Below are positions 1 through 13,960 of a stretch of 64,000 bases of DNA, piece by piece (position 1 is the first letter of the stretch; each line of letters begins with the position of its first letter). The position numbers were made by a program, and so were the translations under genes. Source of the stretch: Marchantia polymorpha subsp. ruderalis (taxonomy: Eukaryota > Streptophyta > Marchantiopsida > Marchantiales > Marchantiaceae); NCBI GenBank assembly GCA_037833965.1, contig AP031357.1:14838001-14902000 (forward strand), written 5' to 3'. The notes beneath the pieces are model-generated. The model ran no database searches. It had not been told where the DNA came from and saw only the letters and a list, made by a program, of their open reading frames with translations.

Positions 1-281
1 CATTCTGGGAAATCTTCCACTATCGCTGAGCAATCCACGCTGCCCTCTAGACCTCTACCGCCCCGAGCCGAGCCGATCGGCCTCCCGAGCCCGCGCTGTC
101 TCATCATGTATCGACGTTGCCACCTTATTCCCTGCGCCTTGGGCCCCTTTCTAGAACTTGTACCTCCGGCCTGTCACCTCGAGAACAGCCACTCCACTCC
201 CCTCCACATCCATCCAACACACACCGTCGTCCATGTACACCTCACCTCACCGCGAGCAGGTCCAGCTCGCGGTTCGTTCCT

Positions 282-307
282 TCTCTCTCTCTCTCTCTCT
301 CTCTCTC
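282..307. repeat. (CT)n microsatellite
   Basis: An uninterrupted CT dinucleotide run of about 26 bases. CT-rich runs are common in plant 5' UTRs, which fits the idea that this island is a gene start. Confidence 0.9.
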
Positions 308-1348
308 GCCCTGCCCCAACGCAATTGGTGCTCCTAGAGTCCTACTGGCACCAGCACCACAAACCCATAAAGAAGTGAGACATTGCAGAGTTGGACGATG
401 ATGATAATCTAGGTCCACTGGTGCAACTTTGGTGCTGTACTGAAGTGTACTCCGAGGCTCGCTCGCTCGCTCGCTCTTGCGACGATCGAGTGAGAGCAAG
501 GACGAGCAGGAGGACGAGGAGGGCAGGTATGCACGCTATCTATCTATCTGTCTTCGGATCTAAAGTACAGCGAGGGCGGGCCTAGTCGCAAGAGATCGCG
601 AACATGATCACATGTGCACTGCACTGCACTGTGGTACGAGCAGGGTGGTTATAATGCTCTCGCTCGGGGGCTCAGGGCCTCAGGTCGCATTCGTGTACTC
701 CCTCCCGAGAGTCAAGCCTTAACCCGGCACTCTGTACTTACTGCTAGTCCGACACCTAATCATACTCACGAGAGTACCGTCCAATTGTTGACGGTACGCG
801 TGAGTATGATTGCCGTCTCGGCTCCCGAAGGTGGAGGTGGCGGGATTCGACATGGCATTCGATGAGATGAGATGCGATGAGATAAGCCCTCGCTCGGTCG
901 CGCGTCTGCGAATGTGATCCGTCTGTTTCTCTGTCTGTCTGTCTCGTCTTCGGGTCGTCGTAGGGTGGTGCGAGGGGGAGGGCGAGGAGTTGCGCGCAGA
1001 TCTTGTATCCTACGTGCTGGGGCTAGAGCTGGGGGTAGTGGTAACCCCCGAGAGGGGAAGCGAGGGGGCAAGGCCGGGGGCAAGCTGGGGGTTGCGGGGG
1101 AGGTGTAGATCCGTTTTTTGGGTGCAGATGTGTCAGGGGCACGGGGCGACCTTGCGGCGAGATTTGAAAATGCGCAGTTTATTGATGAGGTGGTGGGTCT
1201 GGGCCGGGCGAAACGAGTATTATAATGGCCGCGGAATCTTTGCTACGAAGCCCTCGCTCGCTCTCCCCAGAGTTGTCCGGATCGCATGGTTGGGTCCGCC
1301 TCACGGACGCTTGCGAAGTGCCGAGAGCCCAATTCAGATCGACACATC

Positions 1349-1370
1349 GACAGACAGACAGACAGACAGA
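1349..1370. repeat. (GACA)n microsatellite
   Basis: A tetranucleotide run of about five units inside the left GC-rich island. Further imperfect GACAGA units follow near 1,430. Confidence 0.9.
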
Positions 1371-1598
1371 TAAGGCGAAGTCGACAACGACAGCGCGGGT
1401 ACTGTCAGCGAGGAGCAAAAGAAAGAACGACAGACAGAAAGAAAGACGGTCGAGTGCACTCGATCGCTTTTACCCTTGCCCCTCTTCGGCCCCTCGGGCG
1501 CCCTCGTAGATCAAATCGAGTCTCGCCCTCAAAGCGTCCTCGTTCTGATGATTGCCGTGCCCCTTTTGCTTGCTTTTGGACGCAAACGGAGAGAGAGG

Positions 1599-1653
1599 AA
1601 TGAATGAATGAATGAATGAATGAGGTCAGAGCGGGCGAGCGAGCGAGCGAGCG
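1599..1653. repeat. (AATG)n followed by (GCGA)n
   Basis: An AATG run (1,599-1,623) is followed ten bases later by a GCGA run (1,635-1,653). Both are clean tandem tetranucleotides. Confidence 0.9.
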
Positions 1654-2075
1654 CCGGTGCCTGAACTCGACTCCGTTCGCAAAAGCAGCAGCAGCAGCTA
1701 AGCTGATCTGATCTGTTGCGTGCTCGGATCTTTCCAGAACGTATGAATGCGCAAGTACATGAGAATGATCATCTGACCTATTCCTCTTGCTCGTCCTCGT
1801 CCTCGGGGCTTTTGGCGAGAGTCCAAAAAAAGAGCCGCTGCTGCTGCTTTTCCGGAAGCCTCGAGAGCGCTGGCTCTACAAATATCTGGACCCGAGTGCC
1901 GTCGTCGTCCTTGTCGGTGAGCCATCGAATGCCCGCCCCGAGCGAGCTTTAGAAAATTCCCGCACCTCCTCTCCTCTGGCTCTCTCTCGGGTGCAGGCGT
2001 TTTGCAGTTTTTCTAGTTGAGCCCATGATGATGGCAGCCCCCAGCAGTGTACGAGCAGATAAGAAGCCGACGCCC

Positions 2076-2100
2076 GAGTCGAGTCGAGTCGAGTCGAGTC
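2076..2100. repeat. (GAGTC)n microsatellite
   Basis: Five tandem GAGTC pentamers. A six-base GGCAAA-type repeat follows near 2,400. Confidence 0.85.
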
Positions 2101-3028
2101 AATCGGCTCTGACTTCTGCACTGCCTTTCTTCTTCTTCTCTTCGCCGAATGATCCACATCTCCGCTCATTAATCATGAATGAACCGCCGCACTAACTCTG
2201 CGTTCGAGCGCTGAACGCCATCCCGACTCACTCAGTCACTCACTCACTCACAAATGAGAATGAATGAATGATCACAAGCGGTGGCTTAAGGAGTGATGAT
2301 ACCCCACCCGTGACCGAGTCGTTCTAATGGGAATTTGGAACAACACCAGCCCTGGGACGAATCTGACGAGGCTCATGGAGAAGGAAATTCGATCGTGCAG
2401 GCCAAGGCAAAGGCAAAGGCAAAGGCGAAGTTTGCAAAGGAAAGGGATCGGGAGCAAAAGACTTGCCCGATCATAAGTTCGATCCTTGCATGGAACGGAG
2501 CTCACACATGGAATGGTGATTGTCTAAATGATGACATGGGATGGGACTCCTCAACCAAGGAATCAATGGGTCAGTCGATCTGAACCAGCAAGCCGCGTTC
2601 GTTCAGCATTCGAGTGCGCAATGCAAGGACGAAGCATCAATGGATCGTGCATGATATCCTGAGCTCGCAAGTGTTCATTGACCTCGTATAGTTCTTTTTC
2701 TTCGTATATCTACACATGTAGATATACGAGTTTGATTCCGTCATTATACCCTTATCTCCCGGGCTGGAGATTGTAGAATTTTCTCTACAATGCGTTACGG
2801 AATCTGTGGGCTCACAATTCAGTCATCGAGAAAATATCTGTGTGAACTCAGAGCTATGCACTCAATAGATGAAGATGCAACCTTTGACATCAAGTGTCTA
2901 GTCGAGGCATAGATAAGATAGTATGGAATTTGAAAAGTCGACTGATCGAAGGGAGATTGACAAAGGAAGGAAAGGCATGAGTTGAAATGGTGTCACTCAC
3001 TGTAGAGGAACATCATCGCTCGGGAATC

Positions 3029-3052
3029 TTATTATTATTATTATTATTATTA
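3029..3052. repeat. (ATT)n microsatellite
   Basis: A trinucleotide ATT run of about eight units, near the right edge of the GC-rich island. Confidence 0.85.
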
Positions 3053-3499
3053 CAGTACTTTGAGGACTGTACAGTACATGCTGAGGGAGCAGCAGGGGTC
3101 CGATTGTTGTCTGCAGAGTTTCGAAAAGGGACGGAACTCGCGAGCTTCAGGATCTGAAGAAACCACGAGAACCGAACTGAGATCTGACCAAACTCCTGAA
3201 GGCAAGAAAGCTTACAGAAGGCGGATGTGGAGCGTGCGAGGAACAACTGGAAGGGTCAACAATATGATCGACATGTTTCAGGTTAGTGCAGGAGTCACCA
3301 AAAAGCTGCTCTCGCACATAGTGTACGCAAGGAGAGGCAAGCGAGCGTAGTAAAAGCTGTCGGGGCGTGCGGAGAAGACGTGGACAGCACAATCATGGAC
3401 CAAGTGGGGCTTCAAACTGGGTTATGGTCGAGATGGAAAAGAATAGAAATGAGAATGTATGTGATGATGGAGGACCCCAAGGCCCAGCAGTCGTTTCGC

Positions 3500-5600
3500 A
3501 TGCTGTTTAGTTGAGCAGGACTAGATGATCTCAGACCTGTCCAGCAGACACCAAACTCGCTTTTCGTTCAAATTATCAGCTCGATTTTGCCAGTTCAGGT
3601 GACACTTCAGTGCCTTGTGCTCAAGTGTATGGAATAATGGAAACACATAGTCCGAACAATTATGACGCACATAAAGGACTCGTATATCACAGGACCGAAT
3701 CATTCACAAAGGCGAAATGAGGGAAGGCAGTTCAAGGGACGGATAGAAATCGTGAGAACCTCATTACACACTCGGATTGCAGCTCTTTTTGTTATCTCAT
3801 ATGTTGCACATACAGCTCGTTTTTCCGGTAAAATATACGTGTCTAAACTGGTTCCCTCCATTTTCTGAGGCGAAATGCCCTTAGAAATCAGTAAAGTCCT
3901 AAAGTCTTAAAATCTGTAAACTCCAATGATAGACGATGGTTTTAGAATAGAATATATGGCAGAGAAGCACGGAAAAGTTCAAAGGGGCAAAAACATGATG
4001 CAACTACGATACTATGTGAGTCTCGATTTGCGCGAAGAATCGGTCAGGCTAGAATGTGACTCCTCGACATTTCTCCAGGTCGGTTGTAGATACGACTAAG
4101 TCTTAAAGTTCATGCTTTAGAACTTCATCATGTCATGGATGTTTGCAAAGAGCAAAAGGCGCACCTCCATGACATATGTACTCACCTACGCAAATTGAAG
4201 GGTGCGCGGATTATACAGGACATACGATCCTCTAGACTGTCAAGCAACGGACTTTGAGGTTTCGAAATACTGTACGGGGGATTTTTTCTTTCTCAAACCT
4301 TGCAGAACCATATCGCATCATTTGACATACACGTAGACAAGGAAGTCCAGAAGGTTGGATCCTTCTTCCAACGGTTTTGAGTCATTTCGTCTGAAACTTC
4401 TTGTTGTGTGCTCGTGATCAGTACTAGCAACTCATACCTTTGGACACAAAATATCATATATATATATATATATATATATATGCTGAAGGATATCTTCGAT
4501 CATGCCGGTGAACACCAAGAGTTTGAATGTATGTCTATGGATTTCTCGAGCAGTTCGGATATCAAGTGCAAAACATTATGATTATGATTCATCTCAAGTA
4601 TGCCACGAAAGATTGATGGAAGAAAATTGTTATAGATTGTCTTGACCATGAACATGTCAGTGTGTGCGAAAGAAATTACCATCAACTCCAAACCTGGTTT
4701 CTCTCTCTCTCTCACACGTGTATATTCGATCGTCCAACAGGAAAACATTTCATGCAATGAGCTGAAAGTCCTTCCCAGATGGTCATATTCATTCGCGCGC
4801 TCTTATGCACAACCGTAGCGTTAACGCTGTGGGTCAAGAGGGAATAATACAACACAGTGCAAGTCAAATGTAGAGCCTTTAAAACTAGCGCAGATTAAAG
4901 TGGGCGAGCTGATGCAGATTCATACATTTGGTGGACGGACAGCTTTCTGGACATGAATATAGAGCAGAGCCAAAAGCTGGAAGTAAATTTTCTGAGGCAA
5001 CGTGCGTAACGTTCAACGAACTCCCAACAAACCCAACCCAATACGCCCAATATTAAATTAAATAAACCATCATCGATTCATGTACCCAATGGCACATAAG
5101 GCGTGCATAACCATGCACCGAAAAAGGCCAATTCGAGGCATAGTAGTCATCTGATCTGCACGGCACCCCTATTACAGTATACCTTCAGACAGGGCTCGGT
5201 ATCTGCGGCTTACGTACGTATTAGGAGAGCGTACGGTCCTGGTGGCGTATGACCTCATTTTCATTTATTTCCGCCATATTTATTTCAAATATGGCAGGTC
5301 GTGCTCTTCGTTCGTGCTTCAAATGCCGCTGGAAAATAAATCTAAAATACATGGCGTGGCGGTATTCTTTTATTTGCGCAACAAACCATAGCCGGGCCCA
5401 TGTGCATTGGTACCGCTCAATGCGCCTCCGATTTTGATGTCGAGACCTACTCCTAGCGGGCCTTGCCTCTTTCGCTTTTCTGGACGTAAAGATTGAGGAT
5501 CAGTTATAAATGTGCCTATTAATCTTATGTGCTCATCGACCAGTAGGGTATTTATTACCGACCTGTATGTGAGGACAAGATTCACGGACATGTCGAATAA
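3500..5600. other. Intergenic, no gene seen
   Basis: Composition falls from the GC-rich island towards the AT-rich tract. I see only short chance open frames, a TA microsatellite (about 4,456-4,481) and a small hairpin near 5,272-5,294 (GCCATATTT / AAATATGGC). Nothing is assignable. Confidence 0.5.
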
Positions 5601-8600
5601 TCATATATACGATTTATTATCTTAGTATACAGAAGAAAATCCAGAAACCCCCAGAAAAGACCTCATAAATTAGACAGCGATTTTGATATCTTTGGTACGG
5701 TGGTCCGTATTTTGCACTCGATTCTCTTGGGGCTAGCTCCATCCATCCATGTATGACTTGATGGGGTCCCCCGTACTGTTGCTATTTTACTCAACCTCTT
5801 GTGCTTAGAATTGACTGCTGAACATTTCGTATGTCGAAGGATGGATTTCCGGGTGATTATTTCAGTTTCATAGTTAGTAATCTTTGCGTAATCTTTTTTT
5901 CTACAGATTTTTTTCCTACTCCCAAAAGTCATTATATTATCGACATACACATTATGATACGTCGATCACGTGAGCGAGAGATAAAGAGTAGACTGTGCTT
6001 TGATGCCAGATTAAATATTTCGCACACAGTAGATTACACTTTGCAAACTTAAAAAAGTGAAACAATATTCTCTTCTTCGTTTGAATTTCATTTTATTGAT
6101 AATTGGTTTCCATATCATAGAAATGGAACAGAAATGATTCTTAACAAAGTTGTAAATTCTCCACTTTTGTGTGACTTTTTTAGATTCATATAAATGGATC
6201 GTTTATTTTCATAATCTATTTGATTCATAATGAGATTATGAACATCTATATAGCTGCATATAGTTCTTAAATATTTTTTTATTCAGTTCAAGAATACACA
6301 ATGTACACCAAATTCTCTTAAAAAAAATTTAGCAGAATAGATATTATAAACAAGACATTTGAGCTCAAAACCCCACTTGAATAAATAGAAATGATGTCAA
6401 ACCGCGTAATATGTGATGCAAACAATTGAAACTTGAGAACAACATACTCATTTGGAGAATTTATGTTGACGGTCAATCATAACATTCATATAAATACAAA
6501 CATGATTCAATAAACAAATGGTGTAAAGAACTGACCGTAGGTATCTCCCGATAGACACTCTTGTACTACAGACTAGGGCATTTCATGATTATAACACAAG
6601 CATTTTCTCATTTAATCTTTAAATTTTATAGTTTTACATTTAGGTAACCCACTCGGTAATAGATGAGTATGACAACTTACAAGACGTTTTAAACTGGAAG
6701 ATTGTACAACAGCTAGCTGTGTCTCTATAGGTGACTATGTAGTCTAAATCGTTCGAATGAACGATGTTGGTTCATAGCTCACATTATTCGTCTAAAATTA
6801 AACTGCAAAAAAATATTTTGTCTCTGAGACTCAAATCAAATAAAACCTAAAACAATAGAGTCTGGCCGTCTGACATGAATGCCTATTGACAATGAACATA
6901 GCATAACAGAGGAAGAGGCGGTAAAAGTTACTAATGCGTGCATTCGATACAAAGCTTTATGTCTCCAGCTCAAATCCTACAAGTACATCGTGAAGCAACC
7001 CAGCGTTGGAGTTTTATTAATATTCACATATAGACAGTAATTATCGTTTGCGGAAGTACCATTGAGACTGACCTATGGTGAGTAAGGAACTTCTTAACCA
7101 TGTGTGGAGCCTTGCGAAGCCAAGGGAGCCTCTTGGGAGGTGTAAGCATGAGATTATATTGTGCAAGAGGAATGAAAGAAGAGTTCAACAAACTATGCTG
7201 CATTTCACCGAAGATAATCGAACTGATTTCCGGTAGATCTGACATTCTTCTTGCAAGCACATATGGCGAGAATCTAGTAGTTACAACTTCAGTTTGATTC
7301 ACTCTTGTTGGATTTTTCCATCAATGTTCTTGTTTCATGCGTATATACTATTGCATTGGTACACATTCTTTTCCATCTAATAATCTTGTTATATAATTTT
7401 ACGATTAAATGCATTTCCGTTTCGTTTAGCATTTTTGCTTATGCACACGTAGACATTGTAAAGGTGAATCATGTATCTTATGACTTCTTTGTCTATGTTG
7501 TGTGCGTAAAATGTATGAATTTAAGTTGAGAAATTGCATTTGATATTAGAACTTGATTACTGTGACAATTCTTAGCGAGATGAACTTTTGAGAACGTTGT
7601 ACAAGAATTCAGAGGTGTGACGATCAAATTTTTGTCTGGTTTGATTTTGGTTCGATGGTGCCATGAAACTCTTGGTACCACTACCTGCATGTCAAAAGGT
7701 CTGGCGGAGCATCATGGACTTGATGACTGTTTCACAAGACAAACAATTTTTTTCTTAGACCAAGAAATGTTGCAAAGGATGATGAAATGTACATTGCACG
7801 GATTTGCATTGAAGATTATGACACTATCAAGAATCCATCATCGATTTGATCCAAGCTCTACTTCTTGGTTTTATCATTCTTATTTTACCTCGTGAAAAAC
7901 TCAACGCATCATCAATGTTGAATCTTGATGACATATCACAAATCATACGATATAGTTTTTATAGACAGAAAATTTAAGTGACAAAAGAAAAAATTGTTCC
8001 AATAGTTTGCATTGAATGTATTGTATCATCAATATCTTGAAACTTTTATGATCTCATAACAATATAATTTTTAACTACATCCAAAAAAATTTGAATTTTT
8101 TTTGGCAGAAAAAGCTATAATATAATATCTGAATTATTTTATTAAAAATTAAATTATTAATGCAAATTTATGTAAACGATTATTTACAATTTTAAGATGT
8201 ATCATACAAATGAAGAAATGCTTTAACAAAAAATATAAAATACAACATTAGGAATTTAGCATAAAAAATGACAGCTATGAAAACTGAAAACCGTGAAATT
8301 GACATTGTCAAATAAAATGAACGAGTTGATTACTTGCTATGAACGAAATCAAGTGAAAAAGAATCTCAAATTTACAAATTTGAACAAGATGTGGAGACTT
8401 AAACCCTCAATTTCTAATAATTACGAGTGAAAAAATCTTTCAAAATATGTTAGCAGTATTTTTAATTATATTCATAACCTTTAATATGAAGCAAGTCTAT
8501 AAATTTGATGATTATATATTTTTGGGAGTATTTTTAATAAGATTTTTATCACAAAAAATTATCAAACATTTTTATGCGTCTTTGAGTCATACGAACTTCA

Positions 8601-11190
8601 ATATAAATGATCTTGGTTAGAATAAGACATTGATGTCTGAATTGATCTTGCAAAAATAGTAAAAAAATTCTATCTTTTAAACTCATTATATGATTTTTAC
8701 AACTTATTGTCATGTGTATTGTTTAATTGTGATAAAAAGGAAATCATTTTAAAAAAGATTGCAAGTGTTTAATAACTTCATGACATATAACAAAAAACAA
8801 TGATGCAAATATATGTTTCATAATTTAATATGATTGAAAGACGTACATATTTACATAATAATCATGATAATAATATCAATTTAAGAATTTTATTTATTTT
8901 TAAAATTGAACTGCTAGATTTAAAAAAATGATAGAAATATGACAGTAGTGATTATCTTAAAATATAAATATTATCTTTTAATATTCAATGTGATTCAAAA
9001 ATTTGATATTCAGGAGTATGGTTTGTTAAAAAATGAACTATAAAACCATGATTATGTCATATATTATTTATCAAATTTTTTATGAATATTAAAACGTTTT
9101 TTTCATCCTTATAACATTAGAAATTTTAATTCCGAAATTTTAATAACGTTCTAGAAAACTACACCTTATTTATAGATATTCCATAATTTTATTTTTTTAT
9201 GGTAAAATTTTAGTACCTAGCATAGTATCAAATTATTTTAAATTTTGTGAATTTTTTTTTTTGAGCAATCATCATAAAATTGTAAATTTTGAACTCATAA
9301 GTTTAAAATTTTACTTAAGTATATACATACTCATATTAGAATTTTATTCTCAAAGAAGTATTTAATCTATTATTTACTTATGATCATTTAATATTGATGT
9401 GAATTTCTCCATTCACAGAAAAGTTTGAAAGTTTGATAGTTGTTACAAGTTGAACATTGAAATAAAAACTCACATGTGCAATATCACTTTAAGTAATTGC
9501 AAAATTTAAACTTTAAAAGTGTCTAGAATTTATTGCAAAAAATTTCTTCATTTGTTATCTCACCGTAATTTATACTTTGCAGGAGATTGTTGTTTTTGAT
9601 AGTCTTAATAAGATAATGTTGGATACTATACCAATTTAATATATCATGTTAATTTTGAGATGAAGCTATATTGCAACGTATTTGGTAAAATTTTTTTAAT
9701 CAATTATGTACTTATTACCAAACATTTACAGTTTAATTTGTGATGCAATGTAAGAGGAAGAGTTTATTTCAAGAGTTTTTATAACAAACTTCAAACCTTT
9801 GAGCTGCATCAACAATTGCAAAAGCTTATATACTGAAATCATTTGTTTACATATTTTTGAATAGTTTGAATAAAAATGTAGACTAATTTATTCCTCAGAA
9901 TGGTTAAAATGTGTTTTCCAGAATTAAATGCTTCGAAAATTATATAAAATCAATGTAAATGAAATGATCAATTTTACCTAATTTTCTTAGTTCTATCTTA
10001 TTTTATGATGCATTATTTTTTAATCTCATGAAGTAATTTAGTAAATTATTATATAATTTGAAGTAATTCATAAAGTACCAAAAATTTTACTTTCTTTTAA
10101 AAAATTTTTAGAGCTTCTAAAGCTCCAATTCGTGTTAATCAGTTTTATTTAAAAAATACCTTTTTAACAAATAAATAAAGGTTTCATTGATATTTCAATA
10201 TTTTCTTTATATAATATTAATAATAAGAAATAAAATTTACACTTTAAATTTTTATATTACTTTATCTAAAATTAAACATTTGATTTAATTTACAAATATT
10301 TTTGGTAATTAAAAAGTATAATAAAATTCAGAATATTGATGTTTTTTGTATTAAGGTTTTTGAAATGTTTTTTATTTCTAAAAAAAGTATACTCATATTT
10401 TTATAAATTTTCAAAATTATAAATATGTTTAAAAAGTTGAAGTTTTGTTTATAAAGGACAGTTAAGCAGAAGATTGGTTTTTCAATGAAATTATTATTCA
10501 CAGATTATATGAATATACCTTGTAATATTTCAGAAAAACGCAAAATATATAATTAAAACAGAAAATATGGGAATACATCTTCATAAACTCACAATCATTT
10601 ATTGACTCTAAAATATCCAAGGAATCTAATATTGCTTCATAATTTTAATTGTTGTTTGTGTAGAATATGATTGTACATTTATAATGATTATAAAATTTAT
10701 CGTCAAAATCTATGATTCATGTGGTATGTTTTAAGGTTGCTAGTTTCTTAAATTAAGAAATGTATACATGTTTTACAATTTAAAATAAAATTTGCTTTAA
10801 AACATGGTATTCAATATTATAGGAGGATATAAAGTAGCAAAATTTTATTAACATATCTATAATTTTATAAGGTTTCAAAACTAAAAATTAAAAATAATAA
10901 TTCAAATGTTACAATAAATGAACGATTAATATACACATTAACACATGATCATTAGTATTAGACATTGATCCTTGTTCAATATATCATTGAGTGTTTTTGT
11001 GAATAACATAAGCGTCAATACCTGATATAACAAGAGTTTTTTGCTATTTCATCCAAAAATATCTATATTGGCTTAATTTTTTTAAATGCATACTCAATTT
11101 TGTACAAGTAAGTGTGAAAGTAATATGTAATTTTTAGATTTTCAAATGAGAATTCATTTGAATTGGAGTATAGAAGAAAGTTCTATTCTC
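5600..11190. other. Very AT-rich tract, no gene seen
   Basis: This is long homopolymer- and TA-rich sequence with stops in all frames. Only short open frames of less than 100 codons appear, and none resembles a protein family. It is likely decayed repeat DNA, but no element ends are visible. Confidence 0.5.
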
Positions 11191-11194
11191 CTTA

Positions 11195-11246
11195 GAGTAT
11201 AATAGGGTGAGTGATAATTAAACTAAAACCAGTGATAACTAGCCCT
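11195..11246. mobile_element. Fragment of a TIR element end
   Basis: This stretch reads like the right end of the element at 58.1-59.2 kb. Both contain an AGGGTGAG...TAATTA core, then a CTAAA(A)C block, then GATAACTAGCC. I see no matching opposite end nearby, so it is probably a truncated copy or a decayed element of the same family. Confidence 0.5.
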
Positions 11247-11249
11247 TCC

Positions 11250-13960
11250 ACTTTTCATGGGATATTTCAAACAGTTGTAAAAAGTTTGAGTTGGATAATT
11301 ATTATATGCATGGTGTGGTTTTCAACATAATAAATCTCATTTGTAGACCGTTATTTTATACCTTGTATGTTGTGATAAAATTGGAGGCTAGACGCTGGTT
11401 TCATACTTAAACCTATGGATATGTCCTTGAAAACCGGTTTTAGCATGCTAATGATGGAGTAGCATACACTGATAATAATTGTCTGCTTTCTCTTTCTTCT
11501 AAATATTGCTCACAGCATAGTTCTGTGTCAGGCTAGTGTCCCAGTTCCTGTACGGTATGTGTACTGCACACCGATGGGGCCCTAGAGTTCCGGTACTGTA
11601 CGGTACGGGGCTTGGGGCTAGGCTGGTCATAGTCCTGTAAGACAACAACAACAGCATACAGTACATGCAGCCCCCCATTGGACAGTAGGCGTAGAGAGCA
11701 TAACCCCGTACTCCTTTACGGTAGATTTTCCGTCCTCTCCCCCTCTCTCTCTCTCTGTGTGTTCTGTGCTCGATTTGTCCCATTGGAGAAGCAAATGTTC
11801 GCAACTGAATAGTGTTTGAATATTCTGCATCTGTCTGGCCTGAGATTCAGAGGATCGAAGGATTTTTCTGAAGCGCAGGCGACGGCAAAAAGGAATTTGT
11901 ATTTATTCGGTGGATGGATGCATTACTTTTGGGCCTACAGTTTGGGCTCGAGCAGATCGCCAAAAGCTGCTGGGGCGAAATAATTTGGCTCTGGGAACAG
12001 TGGCACATCCGCATCATGTACGCGTATCTCTTTGCCTCCTGCCAAACATTCGAAGATCCGAAGATACATATAAAAGTACATTTGAGCAACTTGCGAGCAG
12101 AGATACGGTCTCCTGCTGAAGCTGAAGATTTTATAATATCTTTTAATCCGGAGGAGACATTTGCACGAGTATGAGACATTTGCTTGAATCGACCTCAGGG
12201 CAACACACGAGATGGGATCTCTCGGGTGTGAGTTTACGTCCGGAATGTTTGGTCTATTCATTCTCCAAGCCAAATAAAGGTTCTCAGGTGTGAAATTATA
12301 TGCGGAATGTTTTCTCCGTTCATTTCTTCCACTGAGTGAGAGGTTTTCCGTCCTATGTCACAAGCTGAAGTGCAAGGCAACCATCAAAACAATAGTTGGA
12401 GACAATGAAAAAATAGATCAACTTTTTCCGAGACTACTCCGCAGACTCACGCAGTGGAATGTTGAGGCATTTTCTTCAATATTTTTGTTATTAAATTCTG
12501 AGAGATTTTCATGTCCCACGCCTATTTCATCGATAAATGATCACTAATATGAGAAATTTACCAGATATGGAAAAGATGATTCCAAAGGAAAAGATGAATG
12601 GTATTGACTTACATAAAGCCAAATTCCGTCATATCTTTATACAGCCATATCACACACATACTTAGTCTGAGGAGGCCTTTCAGCAATATTGTGTGGAGTT
12701 TATTTATGGAATTAGAGATACATGTTTTTGGCACATTTGAAGCTAGTCAGGTACTGACTTCTTCTCAGTACGTAACTTCTACAATTTTCAAAAATATTCC
12801 ATCTATCTTCTGTATCTTACGGAGCTTGCTAAGTATGGGATATCAGTTTTCCAGACAAGAGTTCAAGGCTTGATTCCATATCTGCAAGGAAGACAACGAA
12901 GAGATCCACTGCAGAAGATTTTCAATTCTTATAATTCTTTCGAACAAAAGTTATGCTGATCTTCAATCAGAAGACACTTCAAACAGCCCGAGGGTTTAAC
13001 AATGTGAAGCATTAACTTTATTTCAGATCTCCATTTAATGAAGTTAGATGTGAATGATGTTGATAAAATGCAGTGACAAAAAAGTTCACTGCAGAGCATG
13101 CAAAAAGTGCAAATCAATAAAATCGAGGGTTTGCTCGATAATTCAATCCATGTGAAGGAGCATGCATGCAGGATCAGGCAGTGAGTCATGATGACAGATG
13201 ATGGTTGTCGCAAAACCGCCCGGAGGCTTCGAGTTTCAAGGCTTAAGCCAACATCAGTACGCATGTCTGTATCTGTCATTGGTGTATGCACGAATATATA
13301 TCGAGAGCTCAATTTATTCATCACCGTACCTTGGAGATCAGTCGAGTCCGTGTGATTCGAATCGAGCGAAGAGAAACAAACAGACGGCAATTCGAAAATT
13401 CCTCTGCGTGCATAATACAAAATAGAGGATATTATTGACTGGTCAATGCATGATACATGCAGGGGCATTAATGGCCATCGGTTACCTGATTAAAGTGGAG
13501 GGCTCTAACATGAATGCATGCATTGCCCAATTCAAGTCCGAAATCTCCTCGACGATGCGCAGATCGAAGTCAAAGGCTGAAGTGTGGGTGAGTGTAGTGG
13601 CAGAGTTCAGAGTTCAGAGTGCAAGCCAAGGACCTCGGATAATAGAGCAAAAGATTTTATCCAAACCGCACCGAAAGGCTAACGACAGCACAGTCGATTC
13701 TGGAACTAATGATGTCCAGTGGTTAAGATCTTTGAACGGAGAGCAGTCGAGGCGAAGCAATGATTTTTTGGCATTTACTGCTGGACCCCCAGTCTGAGGC
13801 GCAGCGTCGTGTTCCAGATTATCTTCAGTGTCGATACCACGGGCCGACGTTATTGGAACCCCCCGTCCCAATTAATCCAACAACGGTTCCCCACCTCCGG
13901 GTGGGTGGGTAGCTGACCGGAATAGAACCGGGAAGGGAAAAGCCGGCGCATCGGTCGTCC
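11250..13960. other. Intergenic, mixed composition, no gene supported
   Basis: Several short open frames occur here. The longest is 179 codons on the minus strand (12,929-13,468). None has recognisable domains, codon bias or splice context. A GTACGGTA-type motif recurs around 11,545-11,615. Confidence 0.4.

Larger units (their letters stand above)
1..3500. other. GC-rich, microsatellite-rich island, no supported gene
   Basis: The first 2.6 kb is much richer in G+C than the DNA after 3.5 kb and is packed with short tandem repeats: CT, CTCGC, GACA, AATG, GCGA and GAGTC. The open frames here are short, low in complexity and match no family I recognise. The composition resembles the islands just upstream of the F-box gene (14.0-17.4 kb) and of the collagen-like gene (34.9-36.0 kb). 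My inference is a promoter/5' UTR island of a gene that starts here and runs off the left edge on the minus strand. No exon is seen to prove it. Confidence 0.4.

Noticed and set aside
5600..11190. Search for CRISPR arrays or other prokaryotic features
   Set aside because: No regularly spaced direct repeats, no operons and no Shine-Dalgarno spacing; the window is eukaryotic.
12929..13468. A 179-codon minus-strand open frame
   Set aside because: No family, cysteine- and serine-rich chance-like content, and no supporting splice or start context.
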